A stretch of 64,000 nt of DNA from Bdellovibrionales bacterium (GTDB lineage Bacteria; Bdellovibrionota; FAC87; UBA2466). This document shows positions 34,307-43,135 of the stretch, in pieces (positions within the stretch are counted from its first letter, which is position 1; the number at the start of each line of letters is the position of its first letter). The notes under the pieces were generated by a model. That model saw only the letters and a program-made list of their open reading frames with translations. It had not been told where the DNA came from and made no database searches. The position numbers and the translations under genes are program-made. The stretch lies in NCBI GenBank assembly GCA_005776395.1, contig SXPJ01000083.1, positions 1 through 64,000 of the forward strand, given 5' to 3'.

Positions 34307-35539
34307 TCAAATCTTTTTAAAGATGAGTGTAGCGTTTGTTCCACCAAAACCAAAGGAATTCGACATGGCATAGTCAATTTTCATTGCCTGAGGAATATGA
34401 GGAACATAATTCAAATCACATTCGGGACTCGGATTTTCCAAATTAAGGGTAGGAGGTGCTATTTGATGTTCAATGGCTTTCACACAATAAACGGCTTCAA
34501 TAGCTCCAGCCGCACCTAATAGATGTCCAGTCATAGATTTTGTTGAACTGACAGCAAGCTTTTTCGCGTGATCTTTAAAAACACTCTTTACCGCGATCGT
34601 TTCATTCGTATCCCCCATAGGCGTCGATGTCCCGTGGGCGTTGATATACTGGATCTGTTCGATATTGAGTTTAGCATCATTTAAAGCAAGCTTCATACAA
34701 CGAGCAGCCCCTTCCCCCTCTGGAGCAGGCTGAGTAATATGGTAAGCATCGCAGTTTAGACCATACCCCACAACTTCAGCTAGGATTTTGGCCCCTCTTT
34801 TCTTAGCGTGTTCATATTCCTCGAGCACCATGATGGCAGAACCTTCAGCTATAACAAAACCATCCCGATCCCTATCGAAAGGTCGAGATGCTTTAGAGGG
34901 CTCGTCATTACGAGTAGATAAAGCTCTTAAGGCACAAAAACCACCTACACCCAATTCACAGATGACAGCCTCGGCCCCACCCGCAAACATGACATCTGCC
35001 ACGCCACTCTGAATGGACTTAAAAGACTCTCCGATTGCGTGAGAACTTGAGGAACAGGCAGTGGTGATACAGGTGTTGGCCCCTTTTAATCCATACTTTA
35101 AAGAGAGCTGCCCAGCAGCTAGATTTCCAATAACCGCAGGGATAAAAAAGGGGCTGATTCTGCGTGGCCCCTTCTCTAATAACTCTTTGTATTGGGCCTG
35201 AATTTCAGGAAGCCCACCAATACCAACCCCTACAATAGATCCGATTCGCTCCAGGTTCTCTTGGGCTAAATCTAACCCAGAGTCCCCCATGGCCTCAGTA
35301 CCAGCCACCAAGCAGAGCTGGATAAAACGATCCATCTTCTTTAGGTCTTTGACCTGGAAATGCTCTTCGGCTTTGTACCTAACCACCTCTCCACCTATTC
35401 GGGAAGAGTATTGGGAGGCATCAAAAAGTGTAATCGGACGGATACCCGACTTTGACTGCGTCAATGACTCCCAGTTCTCTTTAACTGTAAGTCCAATGGG
35501 ACTAAGAGCCCCAGTTCCTGTGACGACTACCCGTCTCAT
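34307..35539 (-). CDS. fabF: Beta-ketoacyl-ACP synthase II
   Basis: A 410-residue elongating condensing enzyme of type II fatty acid synthesis. The catalytic cysteine lies in TACSSSSHAIGESFK, the two histidines in NAHGTSTPMGD and KSMTGHLLGAAGAIE, and the C-terminal NSFGFGGTNATLIF is diagnostic. It lies six bases below acpP, as in most fab operons. Confidence 0.97.
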   Translation of the reverse strand: MRRVVVTGTGALSPIGLTVKENWESLTQSKSGIRPITLFDASQYSSRIGGEVVRYKAEEHFQVKDLKKMDRFIQLCLVAGTEAMGDSGLDLAQENLERIGSIVGVGIGGLPEIQAQYKELLEKGPRRISPFFIPAVIGNLAAGQLSLKYGLKGANTCITTACSSSSHAIGESFKSIQSGVADVMFAGGAEAVICELGVGGFCALRALSTRNDEPSKASRPFDRDRDGFVIAEGSAIMVLEEYEHAKKRGAKILAEVVGYGLNCDAYHITQPAPEGEGAARCMKLALNDAKLNIEQIQYINAHGTSTPMGDTNETIAVKSVFKDHAKKLAVSSTKSMTGHLLGAAGAIEAVYCVKAIEHQIAPPTLNLENPSPECDLNYVPHIPQAMKIDYAMSNSFGFGGTNATLIFKKI

Positions 35540-35545
35540 ATTTTT

Positions 35546-35779
35546 TTAGTTCACTTTTGTTTTGATGTAACTGATAACGTCGTTGACCGTTTTGATCTTC
35601 TCAGCATCTTCATCTGGAATTTCTAGATCAAACTCTTCTTCCATGGTCATGACCAATTCAACGATGTCTAAAGAATCGGCTCCAAGATCATCAATAAAGG
35701 AGGCTTCTGGAATTACGGTTTCCATATCTACGCCTAATTGCTCAACAATAATACTTTTAACTTTTTCTTCTACAGACAT
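35546..35779 (-). CDS. acpP: Acyl carrier protein
   Basis: A 77-residue acidic ACP with the phosphopantetheine serine in [15 protein letters not shown]. Length and charge are canonical. It heads the minus-strand run acpP-fabF-rpiB-glyA-nusB-unknown-hflX; the 237-base gap upstream (35780-36016) would carry its promoter, and no other gene is visible there. Confidence 0.97.
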   Translation of the reverse strand: MSVEEKVKSIIVEQLGVDMETVIPEASFIDDLGADSLDIVELVMTMEEEFDLEIPDEDAEKIKTVNDVISYIKTKVN

Positions 35780-36016
35780 TGCGATTTTCCTCCGCTGTAA
35801 ATTCTGTATTTTTCACAAAACACTGATTCGGGGAGGCAGACTAGCAGTGAAAAGCTCACCTTGCAAGTATTCCTTCCCTTACTCAAACCATGAAAATAGT
35901 TCATGAAAAAGTATAACCTAAAAAAGTCTAACTCAAAAAACCATCAAATGCGAGCAATGTCCTTGTCTTCTCTGTACTATCGATGTGGAAAGCCATTTTT
36001 ACGAATTTTAAAAAGA

Positions 36017-36625
36017 TTAATGGAGTCTAAACCACTCTGAAACAGGCTTAAGCTCAGGTTTAAAGATCATCAAAACGAAAATCATAATAAGAGGAAAAAG
36101 GCTGAATAAGTTAACCCCTAACCGAAACCACAACAGCTGTGTGATTTGCGTTGGCAGAATTTGCGACTTTTCGTCTAACGTATTAAACAATTTATTAACT
36201 CGATACTGAGTAGGGATATCCAAAACCACCCATACAACGCCAGAGAATAAAAAGGTCACAAAAGCACAGCTTAACCAACCTATATTCCACACCCCCCCTA
36301 AACTGGTCGCCATTAATATCCCTGAGACTACAGCGATTAAAATAAGTGGTGCAGTTAAAACCGAATCCATCCAAGTCACCGTTTGGTAAGTATATCGGAT
36401 AACATCTGCTCTCTTTGAGATAAGCCCACGGGTTTCCCAAAGAGTTCCAATGACCGCATTAGCAAAAACCGTACTTACCGATAAGACATGAAAAAATTTT
36501 GCGTAGAGATGAATTTCTGGATGCGAAAAAAGAGTTTTGAAATAGGACGGAAAAAGCAGCCCAAAACCAATTAAAGAGGCCATACTCCCCAAACAACCTT
36601 TGAGTGCCGGAGAGACTCTAGACAT
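36017..36625 (-). CDS. DUF2269-type integral membrane protein
   Basis: A 202-residue protein with about four to five transmembrane helices. The pattern YAKFFHVLSVSTVFANAVIG, TWMDSVLTAPLILIAVVSGI and WVVLDIPTQYRVNKL fits the DUF2269 (predicted membrane) family. Function unknown. It overlaps the upstream unknown gene by eight bases and is the last gene of a three-gene operon. Confidence 0.75.
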   Translation of the reverse strand: MSRVSPALKGCLGSMASLIGFGLLFPSYFKTLFSHPEIHLYAKFFHVLSVSTVFANAVIGTLWETRGLISKRADVIRYTYQTVTWMDSVLTAPLILIAVVSGILMATSLGGVWNIGWLSCAFVTFLFSGVVWVVLDIPTQYRVNKLFNTLDEKSQILPTQITQLLWFRLGVNLFSLFPLIMIFVLMIFKPELKPVSEWFRLH

Positions 36626-37418
36626 GAGACAGCCCTTTAATTAAACCTCGATTCATCGAGTTAACCAAATAAGAGATCTCTCCACGGTGAGCTAGTATGT
36701 GATCAGGCTTTCTTTTAAAAAAAGGCCCTTCACAAAGGACATTCCCCTCAGTAAGTGAAACAGAAAAGAATTCAGCCTTATAAAAAGAGCTGTTCACATT
36801 GACATAATCAAAGGTTTTACCCTGATTAAAAAAAGAGATGTCGTTAAACAAACAATAGTCGCTTGATAGTTTAACGATTTCAGCTTCCCTTGAGTCTGAA
36901 GTTGGAAGATCAATCTCTACTTGATGAGTTAAAGTACTAAAAGCCACTTTAAGGCGATCGGACAATAGATACTGAAGAGGAACAAGTTTTCCACAGCCGT
37001 ATATTTGGGTAACTAACCATTCAGCAAAATCACAGATAAGACCTATCAGGCTTTTCTTAGACTCCTTTGAAACAAAGGGAGACTCACAGAAAACAAAAAT
37101 TCCCTTACGACCCAAAGAATCCTCAACAAACGTATTAATCTCTAATCTAGACTTCTTAATAGCGGACAACTCAGGCTTCGGATAACGAAGCTCATAAAAA
37201 TTATAACTAACCCAATAATGAGGGGTTTCATCTAAGTGAGTGAATCTGATGGGAAGCAACTTAAATCCGTCTGGGAGAACAGCTTTAACCTTTTCAATTT
37301 CATCGGGGCTTAACTTAAAATTTACAAAGATAGGATCCTTAGTTTCCAAGCTAAAACAGGTCCTAAGCCCCAGCCCCAACTCCATAAATTTAAAAATAAC
37401 CTTTTTTATAAAAAACAT
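36618..37418 (-). CDS. Hypothetical protein, possibly acetoacetate-decarboxylase-like fold
   Basis: A 266-residue soluble protein. The part HYWVSYNFYELRYPKPELSA then RLEINTFVED recalls DUF2071/acetoacetate-decarboxylase-like proteins in which a tyrosine/arginine-rich strand precedes a conserved N-T-F/Y segment, but this is weak. There is no signal peptide; the first 15 residues are hydrophobic and basic. It lies six bases below the NTF2-like gene and overlaps the DUF2269 gene, so the three are probably one functional unit. Confidence 0.6.
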   Translation of the reverse strand: MFFIKKVIFKFMELGLGLRTCFSLETKDPIFVNFKLSPDEIEKVKAVLPDGFKLLPIRFTHLDETPHYWVSYNFYELRYPKPELSAIKKSRLEINTFVEDSLGRKGIFVFCESPFVSKESKKSLIGLICDFAEWLVTQIYGCGKLVPLQYLLSDRLKVAFSTLTHQVEIDLPTSDSREAEIVKLSSDYCLFNDISFFNQGKTFDYVNVNSSFYKAEFFSVSLTEGNVLCEGPFFKRKPDHILAHRGEISYLVNSMNRGLIKGLSHV

Positions 37419-37424
37419 CGGTGA

Positions 37425-37877
37425 CTAACCCATTTTCAAAACAAGTTTATAAAGAAACCCTATCCCAGGTATTACTCCGATGGACTCCATAGGATCGTAA
37501 TACTCTCTTTGTCGGACTATTTTCCCCTTTTCAATTTCAGCATGAACTAGCCCATGAATGGTAAACCGAAATGGCGTAAAGCGGATTTTCATATTAAGAA
37601 CCCACTTCCAAACAACGTAAGACTCCCCATCATGAACTAAAGAAAATTCAAAGGGCTCATTTTTAAGTCGAGGAACATATTTTCGAAGCATCTCTAGAAC
37701 ACCGACTTTTCCGTGGATCTCATGAACGGGATCAATGTAATGAATGAGATCAGCAAACACGCTTCCCATACAGGCTAAATAGGGTTCAAGATCACCTTTT
37801 TTTAAAAGAACCTTAGAAGCATACTCCACCCTTTGGCCCACAGTAGAGTACTGAGAAAAATCTGGGATTGTGTTCAT
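37425..37877 (-). CDS. NTF2/SnoaL-like protein
   Basis: A 150-residue small protein of the SnoaL-like NTF2 fold: VFADLIHYIDPVHEIHGKVG then VLEMLRKYVPRL early on, then VWKWVLNMKIRFTPFRF and the HGLVHAEIEKGKIVRQREYYDP strand pair. The pattern matches nuclear-transport-factor-2-like proteins that bind or isomerise small molecules. It is the first gene of the operon with the unknown protein and the DUF2269 protein. Confidence 0.75.
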   Translation of the reverse strand: MNTIPDFSQYSTVGQRVEYASKVLLKKGDLEPYLACMGSVFADLIHYIDPVHEIHGKVGVLEMLRKYVPRLKNEPFEFSLVHDGESYVVWKWVLNMKIRFTPFRFTIHGLVHAEIEKGKIVRQREYYDPMESIGVIPGIGFLYKLVLKMG

Positions 37878-37923
37878 TTTACAACCTTAGTAATCCGTTC
37901 ATAAGTAAACAGGAGAGAAATTC

Positions 37924-38391
37924 TCAAAACATCATCCCGCGAGTGAAGGCCAATTTATCTGTCCCTTTTAATCGAATGGCTTCAATAATCCATCCTCCAG
38001 AAATTTTTCTCAATTGAACCTCTCGCTCGTTGATCTCATGGGTAGTTTCAGTCCCCTGTTTATTCTCGAGCGTTACTTGATAATGAACCCAAGCAGTATC
38101 ATCCTGCGTGGTTGCATTTTTAATTTCAATTTTTTCTATTTTCAATTGGCTACTTAAGTAGGCTAATTTAAACTCCTCTTCTGACATGCGTTCAAACGCT
38201 CTTCTTAAATCCCCCCCGCAAGATTCAATTAATCTTTTTTTGTCATCCGTAGTTCTAGCTGAAGCTGAGAGTTCCACAAAGGCTTTTACAACCCCCGAAG
38301 GATTAAGCTCCGATAAAGAAGCTGTTTGACTTTGCTGATGCTTGGTACATCCCAGGAAGAAAATTAAAAATGCAAAAATTAGATTTTTCAT
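37924..38391 (-). CDS. Probable lipoprotein
   Basis: A 155-residue protein starting at ATG 38391, chosen because MKNLIFAFLIFFLGC is a lipoprotein signal with a lipobox (FLGC). Upstream in-frame starts would place extra residues before it. The mature part, PSGVVKAFVELSASARTTDD and WVHYQVTLENKQGTE plus GGWIIEAIR, resembles DUF4878/NTF2-like periplasmic domains. Function unknown. Confidence 0.7.
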   Translation of the reverse strand: MKNLIFAFLIFFLGCTKHQQSQTASLSELNPSGVVKAFVELSASARTTDDKKRLIESCGGDLRRAFERMSEEEFKLAYLSSQLKIEKIEIKNATTQDDTAWVHYQVTLENKQGTETTHEINEREVQLRKISGGWIIEAIRLKGTDKLAFTRGMMF

Positions 38392-38521
38392 AGTAATCAA
38401 TTGTAAACGACAAATCGAATAACTGGCAAAAAAAAAAGCTTTTAAGAGCCCTTTCATGAACCTGCTTTTTCCGCTAGACTGTCGTCTTGCATTAAACAAA
38501 GGGCGGAGGTAATTCTACTCT

Positions 38522-39730
38522 ATGAAAGTAAATGGGATCATTATCGGAGCCGGAATTATCGGAAGTGCCATTGCCTACGAATTGTCTCGCCAAGGCATGT
38601 CCGATCTGCATGTAATTGATCCAGACCTTGAAGGGCCCTTAAGCAGCACAGAAAGGAATGCGGGAGGTGTTCGTCACCTTTGGCAACAACCTATCAACCG
38701 AGAGCTTTCTAAACACTCTATTGCTCTATTTGAAAAGTTAAAAACCGAAATCGGTTTTAATCAAACGGGCTATCTCTGGCTTTTTGGTAAAGGTGAAGAA
38801 AAGGCCGGAAAAGAGATGTTAGCCCGAACCCAAGGCCACAACTTAAGCTACGAGGAGCTCTCTGTTTCCGAGATCAGATCTCGATATCCTTTTCTGGATA
38901 AAACTGATGATTTGGCTTTCGCCATCTTTGGAGCAAAAGACGGGCTCATCAATTCAAATAGCCTTAAACAATATTACAGAACAGAAGCCAAAAAGCAGGG
39001 GGTCATTTTCCATGACCGCCATGTGGTTCATTCGATGTTAGAAAAAGCAGGAAAAGCTCAAATTACTCTCTCTACAGTCACTTCAGATATAGCTGCCCAG
39101 GACCATTTAAAAAACCCCGAGTCTTTGCTAAAAAAATCGGGCCCAATAACTTGGACCGCCGACTTTGTTATTTTAGCAGCTGGAGCTTGGTCCAGAGAAT
39201 TACTCATTCCTCATTTAACTCACCCTTTAATCGAGCCTATTCGAAGGCAGATTATTTTATTTAAGGCCGAGAACTTCCATATGAATGAATATGGCATGAT
39301 AGTCGATACCTCTAGAGTCTATTTTCATCCCGAAGGAGGAAATATTCTAGCGGGACTCGTTCTTAAGAACGAAAAACCCGGCTTTAATTTTGATGTAGAT
39401 CCTGACTTCTTTGAATCCCATATCTGGCCCGCATTATATGAGCGTTCCTCCTCGCTAGAGAAATTAAAGGCTATCACGGGTTGGGGTGGGCTCTACAGCT
39501 ACACTCCTGACACCTCCGGAATTCTTGGAAAAGTACCAGGAGCCCAGACTCTTTATGAATGCCATAGTTTCACAGGACGTGGCGTCATGCAAAGCTATGG
39601 AGCTGCAATTGCCTTAAGTGAACTTATTCTGAAGAAACAATTCCAAACCATTGATGCTTCATGTCTATCTAGAGATCGATTCCTAACTGGCCATAGCGAA
39701 GAGTTGCTTCCAGAGGGACTTCATATTTAA
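38522..39730 (+). CDS. FAD-dependent oxidoreductase, DAO family (FOXRED1/sarcosine-oxidase-like)
   Basis: A 402-residue flavoenzyme with the dinucleotide motif IGAGIIGSAIAYELSRQG at residues 7-24 and the family stretch STERNAGGVRHLWQQPINRE. A flavin-contact block ADFVILAAGAWSRELL and C-terminal GWGGLYSYTPDTSGILGKVP and CHSFTGRGVMQSYG are typical of DAO/glycine-sarcosine oxidase relatives, close in pattern to FOXRED1. The substrate is unknown; an amino acid or N-methyl amino acid is plausible. GGAGGT lies 11 bases before the ATG. Confidence 0.9.
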   Translation: MKVNGIIIGAGIIGSAIAYELSRQGMSDLHVIDPDLEGPLSSTERNAGGVRHLWQQPINRELSKHSIALFEKLKTEIGFNQTGYLWLFGKGEEKAGKEMLARTQGHNLSYEELSVSEIRSRYPFLDKTDDLAFAIFGAKDGLINSNSLKQYYRTEAKKQGVIFHDRHVVHSMLEKAGKAQITLSTVTSDIAAQDHLKNPESLLKKSGPITWTADFVILAAGAWSRELLIPHLTHPLIEPIRRQIILFKAENFHMNEYGMIVDTSRVYFHPEGGNILAGLVLKNEKPGFNFDVDPDFFESHIWPALYERSSSLEKLKAITGWGGLYSYTPDTSGILGKVPGAQTLYECHSFTGRGVMQSYGAAIALSELILKKQFQTIDASCLSRDRFLTGHSEELLPEGLHI

Positions 39731-39830
39731 ATGTTAAAAAACTGTACCCCATAAATAAGCGAATTTTTCCACAATCTCTTAATAGTTTTTCACGATCTTC
39801 CGACAAGGAGTCATACCTTTAGGAGATTCT

Positions 39831-40223
39831 ATGAAAAAACCAGTCGTAAAAAGTGAAAAGACAGCAAAAGCAAAAAAAACAAAATCGGTCGCTACTTCCG
39901 AAAACAAATCTTCTGACAAATCATTAAAAAAAGTGGTCGCTAAAGCCAATAGTTCAGGGAAGGCTTGCAAAGTCTCCTCATGTAAAAAAGAGTATCGTGC
40001 CAAAGGCTATTGCAAGGCTCACTACAAAAAGTGGAGACAAGGGACTTTTGGAATCGCCCGATACAAAACCTGCGGATCTTTAGATTGTCGCAAACCTATG
40101 CTTATGAACCGTCATGGTTACTGCGAAGACCATTATCAAAGTTACTATGTCAAAGGCATAGAGGTAGCTAGAGCAGCTCCTGCTCAAAAACCGGCCGCCG
40201 AGAAAAAAGAGGCAACTGGCTAG
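39831..40223 (+). CDS. Duplicated zinc-knuckle protein with lysine/alanine-rich tails
   Basis: A 130-residue protein. Residues 1-42 are Lys, Ser, Ala rich like histone H1. Two similar zinc-binding-like units follow: CKVSSCKKEYRAKGYCKAHY then KKWRQG, and CGSLDCRKPMLMNRHGYCED followed by HYQSYYVKG, each C-x4-C...GYC-x2-HY. The C-terminus is Ala/Pro/Lys rich. The layout suggests a nucleoid- or RNA-binding protein and recalls proteins annotated as vegetative proteins in Bdellovibrio relatives. AGGAG precedes the ATG. Monocistronic with a strong terminator. Confidence 0.78.
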   Translation: MKKPVVKSEKTAKAKKTKSVATSENKSSDKSLKKVVAKANSSGKACKVSSCKKEYRAKGYCKAHYKKWRQGTFGIARYKTCGSLDCRKPMLMNRHGYCEDHYQSYYVKGIEVARAAPAQKPAAEKKEATG

Positions 40224-40251
40224 TCTTAGGCTCTGACTTAAAATTATTTTC

Positions 40252-40290
40252 AAGGGGATCTTCTAACAATGAAGATTCCCTTTTTCTTTT
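40252..40290 (+). terminator. Intrinsic terminator of the zinc-knuckle gene
   Basis: An 11-12 bp stem with one G-U pair (about 40252-40263 with 40271-40282, loop TAACAAT) is followed by TTTTTCTTTT. Confidence 0.85.
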
Positions 40291-40324
40291 CAAGCCCCCT
40301 CTTTTGAGTTACCGTTTCAAATGA

Positions 40325-41227
40325 ATGGGCAATCTAAAGGAAAAATTATTCTCTAATACCCTAGTAATCACTGCTGAGATTACCCCTCCCAAAGGGATTG
40401 GAATTAAAAAACTAGTTAAACATGCAGAACTTCTAAAACCTTTAGTAGATGCCCTTAATATCACCGACTGTCAGCGCGCTTTAGTAAAGATGTCTAGCTT
40501 GGCCGCATGTCGTGTTCTCATGGATAACGGCATTGAACCTGTGTACCAACTGACCTGTCGAGATAGAAATCGAATTGCCCTTCAATCAGATCTCATGGGA
40601 GCAGGCGCATTAGGAATTACCAATGTCCTTTGCCTTACAGGAGATCCGGTTAAAGTAGGCGATTGCCCTGATGCTAAATCCGTTTTTGAACTAGAATCGA
40701 TGAAACTTTTACAGCTTGCTCAAAAACTGCAAAAAGGAACCGATGACAGCGGGCATAAGTTAAATGCCTCGACCCGTTTCTTTTTGGGGGCAGCCATCAA
40801 TCCAACCCTAAGAGGAAATACCCATCAACTTTCTCGGATGGCAAAAAAAATTGAGGCTGGCGCCTCATTTTTTCAGACTCAAGCAAACTATGACTTAGAG
40901 GATTTTAGATCTTTTAGCGTAGAAGCAAAACAGTTACAGACTAAACTTATCGCAGGAATTTTAATTCTCCACTCTTACGAAGCCGCAAAATATATTCACG
41001 AAAACATTCCAGGGATACAAATTCCTCTCAATATTCTAGAGCGGTTTAAAAACTCGCCGAACCCAATTCAGACTGGAATTGATTTGGCCGTGGAAACTAT
41101 GTTTCATTTAAAACCTTCAGTCGATGGATTTCATATCATGTCCATTCGACAAGAAGAGCTTATTGCCAAGGTTTTGGAGACTTATCATGGAAAATATAGC
41201 ACTCAAAAGAACCCCACTTTACTCTAG
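40325..41227 (+). CDS. Methylenetetrahydrofolate reductase family protein
   Basis: A 300-residue TIM-barrel MetF-type protein that would reduce 5,10-methylene-THF to 5-methyl-THF. Signatures: VITAEITPPKG near the start, ALNITDCQRALVKMSSLAAC, IEPVYQLTCRDRNRIALQSD, GITNVLCLTGDPV and GASFFQTQANYDLEDF. The LTGDP and FQTQ blocks correspond to folate and flavin contacts. It overlaps gcvT by 41 bases, so the two folate enzymes are coupled. Some relatives of this subtype work without NADH; that cannot be told here. Confidence 0.85.
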   Translation: MGNLKEKLFSNTLVITAEITPPKGIGIKKLVKHAELLKPLVDALNITDCQRALVKMSSLAACRVLMDNGIEPVYQLTCRDRNRIALQSDLMGAGALGITNVLCLTGDPVKVGDCPDAKSVFELESMKLLQLAQKLQKGTDDSGHKLNASTRFFLGAAINPTLRGNTHQLSRMAKKIEAGASFFQTQANYDLEDFRSFSVEAKQLQTKLIAGILILHSYEAAKYIHENIPGIQIPLNILERFKNSPNPIQTGIDLAVETMFHLKPSVDGFHIMSIRQEELIAKVLETYHGKYSTQKNPTLL

Positions 41228-42302
41228 TCATTTAGAACTCAAAGCGAGAATGGTTCCATTTGCTGGTTATGACATGCCCGTCCAATATGTGGGTCTTCTT
41301 GAAGAGACTAGGGCCTGCAGAAAAGATATCGGACTATTTGATGTGAGCCACATGGGACAATTTTCAATTCAAGGAAAAGCAGCCCTCGAAGAGGTTCAAA
41401 AACTTGTCACCAATGATCTTTCAAAAATTCAGATTGGGCAAGCTCAATACAATATGCTTTGCAATGAGGCTGGCGGAGTTATCGATGATTTAGTGATCTA
41501 CCGTCGAGGGGAAGAGCATATTTACATCTGTGTTAACGCATCTAACCGTGACACCGATTTTGCCTGGATGAAAAGCCACCTACCCCCCACAGTGTCCCTT
41601 GAAGACGAAAGCGATTCTACTGCACTCATAGCAGTTCAAGGTCCCAAAGCAGAAAAGCTTTTATCTACCATTGCAGATCAAGAACTGATTTACACCTTAA
41701 AATATTATTGGGCACGAGAAGGCTTAATCGCTGGTATACCCACCTATATTTCACGAACGGGCTATACTGGAGAAGATGGTTTTGAACTCTATGTTCCCGC
41801 AGAGAAGGCCTCTTTTTTATGGAATGCTTTACTCTCTCACGGTAAGCCCTTTAACCTAACTCCCTGTGGATTGGGGGCCAGAGATACCCTCAGACTCGAA
41901 ATGGGCTATCCCTTACATGGCCATGAATTATCACCTTCGATCACCCCATTACAGGCGGGGCTGTCTTGGGTAGTTAAACTTCAAAAGCCCCTACCCTTCA
42001 TTGGCCAACCCGCACTAAAGGAAGAGGCGAGTGTAGGCCCCAGAAAACTTTTAAGAGCCTATCGTATCAACGACCGAAGAATTGCGCGTCAAGGATATCC
42101 AGTATTCGATAAGTCAGGAAGAAAAGTGGGAGAGATCACAAGCGGAACTCACAGCCCTCACTTAGAGGCCCCCATTGCACTTGGATTTATAGATAAAGAA
42201 GTCGCCGAAGAAGAAACTTTATGGGTAGAAATTCGTCAGAGCAAAATCCAAATAACAAAAACAAAACTTCCCTTTGTGCAGTCTCATGCTAAAAAAGTTT
42301 AA
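41187..42302 (+). CDS. gcvT: Aminomethyltransferase (glycine cleavage system T protein)
   Basis: A 371-residue T-protein that releases ammonia from the aminomethyl-lipoyl H-protein and passes the C1 unit to THF. The ATG at 41187 gives the usual start (LKRTPLYSSHLELKARMVPF then AGYDMP) and has GGAG eight bases upstream. Signatures: DIGLFDVSHMGQ, GVIDDLVIYR, ISRTGYTGEDGFELYVP, CGLGARDTLRLEMGYPLHG and EITSGTHSPHLEAPIALGF. No gcvH or gcvP is in the window. It overlaps the convergent phosphoesterase by four bases. Confidence 0.95.
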   Translation: MENIALKRTPLYSSHLELKARMVPFAGYDMPVQYVGLLEETRACRKDIGLFDVSHMGQFSIQGKAALEEVQKLVTNDLSKIQIGQAQYNMLCNEAGGVIDDLVIYRRGEEHIYICVNASNRDTDFAWMKSHLPPTVSLEDESDSTALIAVQGPKAEKLLSTIADQELIYTLKYYWAREGLIAGIPTYISRTGYTGEDGFELYVPAEKASFLWNALLSHGKPFNLTPCGLGARDTLRLEMGYPLHGHELSPSITPLQAGLSWVVKLQKPLPFIGQPALKEEASVGPRKLLRAYRINDRRIARQGYPVFDKSGRKVGEITSGTHSPHLEAPIALGFIDKEVAEEETLWVEIRQSKIQITKTKLPFVQSHAKKV

Positions 42303-43135
42303 AATGTGTGGGGCTGATAACTTAAGTTAGAGCCCTGAACAGTTGCTCTTACGTAGAAGAAATCTTTTAGAGGCTCCATTCGTCTTCCTCCTCCTCCCCC
42401 CGCAACCAAATAGGTCACATTTTCAATCTCTTGTTTTATAAAGCTGTGGTAGTGACTCCCTAGCCAAGCCTTAACTCCAAATCGACTCATCATTTTCATG
42501 AGATGAGTGGCCTCTGTCTCATTTGAAAGCCTCAGATAAGTTCTTTGTCCTGGAATTAACGGCATGTAGTGACTTAAAATAAATGTATGAGCGGGGCCCG
42601 TCTCTTTCAGGCGAGCTTCTAACCATTCAGTTTGTTCCTCACCTACAATTCCATCTGCAGAATCGATCACTAAAAAGCGGCAATTGCCAAAGGTTATCTC
42701 ATAATGACTAGGCCCTAGAAGATCACGATAAGATGACCACCCCTCATCAAAAATATCGTGATTGCCGATAACATAAATGGCTTTATCTTGAAATCCAAAA
42801 TCATTCACCTGAGCTTTGAATGTTTCAAAATCTGCCCGGACTCCCTTATCCACCATGTCACCCAGAAATATAATAAAGGCATCCCCATTATCTCTAGCTG
42901 CCTGCAAAACGGTTCGAAGCCTTGAGGTATCCGTTCCCCCTAAGTGAATATCCCCTACAAATGAAAAGGTAAAATTACCTGTCGATACACCTGAAACACC
43001 AAAAGTAGGAACCGCTAAATCGGAACTTTCACGAAAACGCAGTTTATGGCCGGATTTGGCCATGCATCCGACAAAAAAACACACCCCTAAGATAAAAACA
43101 AAAAAAAGGGGGTTTTTACCCCTTCTTAGGTTCAT
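42299..43135 (-). CDS. Metallophosphoesterase lipoprotein
   Basis: A 278-residue calcineurin-like phosphoesterase anchored as a lipoprotein. From ATG 43135 the N-terminus is basic, then hydrophobic, with a lipobox (FVGC); an in-frame ATG at 43168 is possible but leaves a longer n-region. Metal motifs: GDIHLGGTD, FLGDMVDKG, GNHDIFD, LSHYMP and GSHYHSF. Substrate unknown; an envelope phosphoester is plausible given the partly overlapping upstream zinc-PLC-like gene. There is no Shine-Dalgarno before either start. Confidence 0.85.
   Translation of the reverse strand: MNLRRGKNPLFFVFILGVCFFVGCMAKSGHKLRFRESSDLAVPTFGVSGVSTGNFTFSFVGDIHLGGTDTSRLRTVLQAARDNGDAFIIFLGDMVDKGVRADFETFKAQVNDFGFQDKAIYVIGNHDIFDEGWSSYRDLLGPSHYEITFGNCRFLVIDSADGIVGEEQTEWLEARLKETGPAHTFILSHYMPLIPGQRTYLRLSNETEATHLMKMMSRFGVKAWLGSHYHSFIKQEIENVTYLVAGGGGGRRMEPLKDFFYVRATVQGSNLSYQPHTF
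43098..43124 (-). terminator. Terminator-like hairpin at the zinc-PLC/phosphoesterase junction
   Basis: On the minus strand AGGGGT pairs with ACCCCT around a four-base loop and is followed by a long T-tract. The stop codon of the upstream gene lies inside the hairpin, and the T-tract encodes Phe codons of the next protein's signal peptide. It may limit read-through into the phosphoesterase. Confidence 0.45.

Noticed and set aside
41124-41186. Earlier in-frame start for gcvT
   Set aside because: It would lie deep inside the MTHFR gene; the ATG at 41187 has a good GGAG and gives the family N-terminus.
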